Below are positions 62,211 to 64,000 of a stretch of DNA of 64,000 bases, one piece after another (position 1 is the stretch's first letter; each line of letters opens with the position of its first letter). The position numbers and the translations under genes were made by a program. The stretch covers positions 496,001 through 560,000 of the forward strand of contig NZ_FNAT01000001.1 in the NCBI RefSeq assembly GCF_900102015.1, given 5' to 3'. The notes beneath the pieces were generated by a model. It was not told where the DNA came from. It did not search any database and saw only the letters and a program-made list of their open reading frames with translations. Source of the DNA: Limimaricola pyoseonensis. GTDB lineage: Bacteria > Pseudomonadota > Alphaproteobacteria > Rhodobacterales > Rhodobacteraceae.

Positions 62211-63494
62211 TCAGCGGTCGAGCTGGTCCTGCACTTCGATCTCGGCATCGGCCAGCGCGTCCTCGACCGGCTTGTCGGTCAGCCAGATCGCCTGAAGCTC
62301 GCGGTTCAGGATGTCCTGGATCGCGCCGTAGCTCTCGCTCGGCGGCGTGTCGCGGGCGATCTCGACCGTGCCGGCATACTCGGCGCGATGCGGCAGCGAC
62401 TGGTAGGTCTCGCTCTCCAGCACCGAGTTGCGGACCGCCATGTGGCCGGTGCGCGCCCAGTCGATGTTGTGGTCGTTGATGAAGGCCAGGACCTTCAGCG
62501 CGGCCTGGTACTTTTCGGCGTCATTCGCCTCCAACGGCGAGGGGATCACCCAGATATGGCTGTCGGCCCAGGTCGCGCCCTCGCCGAACAGGCTGGGGAA
62601 GTCCGCGACGTAGTAGTCGTCGAGCCCGGTCTCCTCCTTGGCGGCCTCGGCGGTGTAGAAGTCGACGACCCAGGTGCCGTTGACCAGAACCGCGGCCTCG
62701 CCGTTCAGGAAGGCCTGCTGGCTGTCGGCGTAGTTCAGCTGCGGGTTGGCGAGATCCTCGGCAAAGAGCTGGGTGATCGCCTCGACGGCGGCCTGGGCCT
62801 CGGCGGTCTCGATCGTGGCGGTGCCGTCCTCGGTGAAGATGTTCGAGCCCTGCTGCCACAGCAGCGCCAGCACCAGCCGCACGCCGATCGGGAACTGGGC
62901 GAAGTCGGCGGCGAGGTAGTCCTGGCCGGTGGCCTCCTTGAGCATCTTCGCGTGCTCGAGCAGCTCCTCGGGCGAGCTGGGCAGCACCGGCTTGCCGTCC
63001 TGCACCAGCCCCGCCTGCTCCATCAGCGCCATGTTGACGTGCCAGAGGTTGGCATGCAGGTCCATCGGCACGCCGTAGATCGCGCCGTCATGGGTCACCG
63101 CCGCGCGCGCGCTCTCCGTCCAGTCGGCGGGGTCGATGCCGGCGGCCTCGAGATCGTCCGTGAGATCGGCCAGCGCGCCGATTCCGGCGAATTCCGGCAC
63201 CCTGTGCCGGTGCATCACGTGGATGTCGGGCGGGGTGCCGCCGGCATAGGCCGCCTTGATCTGGTCGTAGTAGTTGCCCCAGTCGGTCGGCAGCGTCTCG
63301 ACCGAGACGCCCTCGATCTCGGCATCGGCGGCGTTGATGATCGACTGGATGATGCAGGCCTCGCCGACGCTGGTCTCGGTGTCGGTTCCGGCATCCTCGC
63401 AGGCGCCGAAGAAGCGGCCGAGCGTGATCTCCTGGGCCTGGGCGCCGGTCGTGAGCGCACTGGCCACGAGGGCTCCGGTAAGCAGGTGTTTCAT
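62211..63494 (-). CDS. Sugar ABC transporter substrate-binding protein (family 1)
   Basis: 427 aa with a Sec signal peptide (MKHLLTGALVASALTTGAQA, QEI). The mature part has DWGNYYDQIKAAYAGGTPPD, the signature of CUT1 binding proteins, then YGVPMDLHANLWHVNMALME and FLNGEAAVLVNGTWVV. GGAGGAG precedes the ATG. It lies between the permease and glycosidase genes of a sugar import operon. Three Cys near the N-terminus (FFGACEDAG, GEACIIQ) may form a disulfide. Confidence 0.93.
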   Translation of the reverse strand: MKHLLTGALVASALTTGAQAQEITLGRFFGACEDAGTDTETSVGEACIIQSIINAADAEIEGVSVETLPTDWGNYYDQIKAAYAGGTPPDIHVMHRHRVPEFAGIGALADLTDDLEAAGIDPADWTESARAAVTHDGAIYGVPMDLHANLWHVNMALMEQAGLVQDGKPVLPSSPEELLEHAKMLKEATGQDYLAADFAQFPIGVRLVLALLWQQGSNIFTEDGTATIETAEAQAAVEAITQLFAEDLANPQLNYADSQQAFLNGEAAVLVNGTWVVDFYTAEAAKEETGLDDYYVADFPSLFGEGATWADSHIWVIPSPLEANDAEKYQAALKVLAFINDHNIDWARTGHMAVRNSVLESETYQSLPHRAEYAGTVEIARDTPPSESYGAIQDILNRELQAIWLTDKPVEDALADAEIEVQDQLDR

Positions 63495-63534
63495 GGTTCT
63501 CCTCCCATGGGTGCGTTTGGGGCGGGGCCCCGGC

Positions 63535-64000
63535 TCATCCCTTGCTTCCCCCCGCGGTCATGGCCTGGACCACGTAACGCTGGAAGATCAGGAACAGGAT
63601 CACGACCGGAAGCGAGGCGATGACTCCCGAGGCCATGACGCGGCCCAGCCCTTCCGATTGCGCGAAGTTCGACTGGATGCTCGCGAGCCCCAGGGTGATG
63701 GTGAAGTAGTCGCGCTGCTGCGCCGAGACGAGCGGCCAGAGATAGTCGTTCCAGGCGTAGAGGAAGGTCAGGATCGCCAGCGTCATCATCGCCGGCCGCG
63801 CCAGCGGCAGCATGACGTGCCAGAAGATCTGCAGCCAGCTCACGCCTTCGAGCCTTGCCGCCTCCTCGATGTCCTTCGGGATCGCCTTGAAGAACTGCAT
63901 CATCAGGAAGACGCCGATCGGCACCGCCATGCGCGGCAGGATCAGCGCGTGGTAGCTGTTGTGCCAGCCCAGATCGGCGAACATCGTGTAGAGCGGGATG
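63535..64000 (-). CDS. Sugar ABC transporter permease (MalG type), partial
   Basis: C-terminal 154 residues of an inner-membrane permease that starts outside the window. The EAA loop reads DIEEAARLEGVSWLQIFWHV, followed by LPLARPAMMTLAILTFLYAW and the terminal helix VVILFLIFQRYVVQAMTAGG. These are the MalG/CUT1 hallmarks. The stop lies 40 bp before the binding-protein gene. Confidence 0.93.
   Translation of the reverse strand, partial: IPLYTMFADLGWHNSYHALILPRMAVPIGVFLMMQFFKAIPKDIEEAARLEGVSWLQIFWHVMLPLARPAMMTLAILTFLYAWNDYLWPLVSAQQRDYFTITLGLASIQSNFAQSEGLGRVMASGVIASLPVVILFLIFQRYVVQAMTAGGSKG

Overview
The window is high-GC, densely packed DNA. Dipeptide-type and sugar ABC operons, a FlgE hook protein, an EnvZ-like kinase, DUF6538-like tyrosine integrases and general codon use point to an alphaproteobacterium of the Rhodobacterales (Rhodobacteraceae/Paracoccaceae). 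No rRNA or species-diagnostic marker is present, so the genus is not called.

Layout. (1) 1-9567, chromosomal flank: a peptide ABC operon (minus strand, running off the left edge), a CAP-domain protein, flgE, a lone sensor histidine kinase, an MBL-fold hydrolase and tRNA-Asn(GUU). (2) 9551-42471, an integrated island of about 33 kb in the 3' end of tRNA-Asn. It is bounded by a 29-bp perfect direct repeat (9551-9579 and 42443-42471) and opens with a 691-aa tyrosine integrase. Cargo in order: an ImmA/IrrE peptidase overlapping a class III nucleotide-cyclase-like gene; a CHAT (caspase-like) protease; a SMEK-type nuclease-like protein; two small unknown genes; a two-recombinase plus HTH module; an SF3 helicase replication protein; a group of exported proteins, including a VasI/TagO-like protein without any T6SS; IS5 and IS110 remnants; a giant DUF4011 SF1 helicase / Vsr-like nuclease / GreA-C-like fusion; a PD-(D/E)XK nuclease with an EVE-like tail; and a tex copy. 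(3) 42443-43235: directly outside the right repeat lies a decayed copy of the same integrase family. This indicates an older element at the same tRNA, with the present island inserted between it and the tRNA.

(4) 43331-51307, chromosomal flank: a YcaQ-like DNA glycosylase, then two facing modules, each with an AraC regulator, an NAD(P)-binding oxidoreductase and small membrane proteins. (5) 51564-59836: a catabolic locus with an M20 carbamoylase/allantoate-type hydrolase, a FadR-type regulator, a DUF1028 protein and a peptide-type ABC transporter whose second permease is fused to an ATPase. Three near-identical AT-rich palindromes sit in front of these genes and look like the regulator's operators. 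(6) 59980-64000: a sugar ABC operon (minus strand) with an embedded GH5-like glycosidase, running off the right edge.

The island reads as a defence-rich integrative element. Several genes have nuclease, helicase, protease or signalling-cyclase architectures typical of anti-phage loci, beside mobility and replication functions. No phage structural genes, conjugation genes or CRISPR array were seen. All functional statements come from reading motifs by eye; no database search was run.
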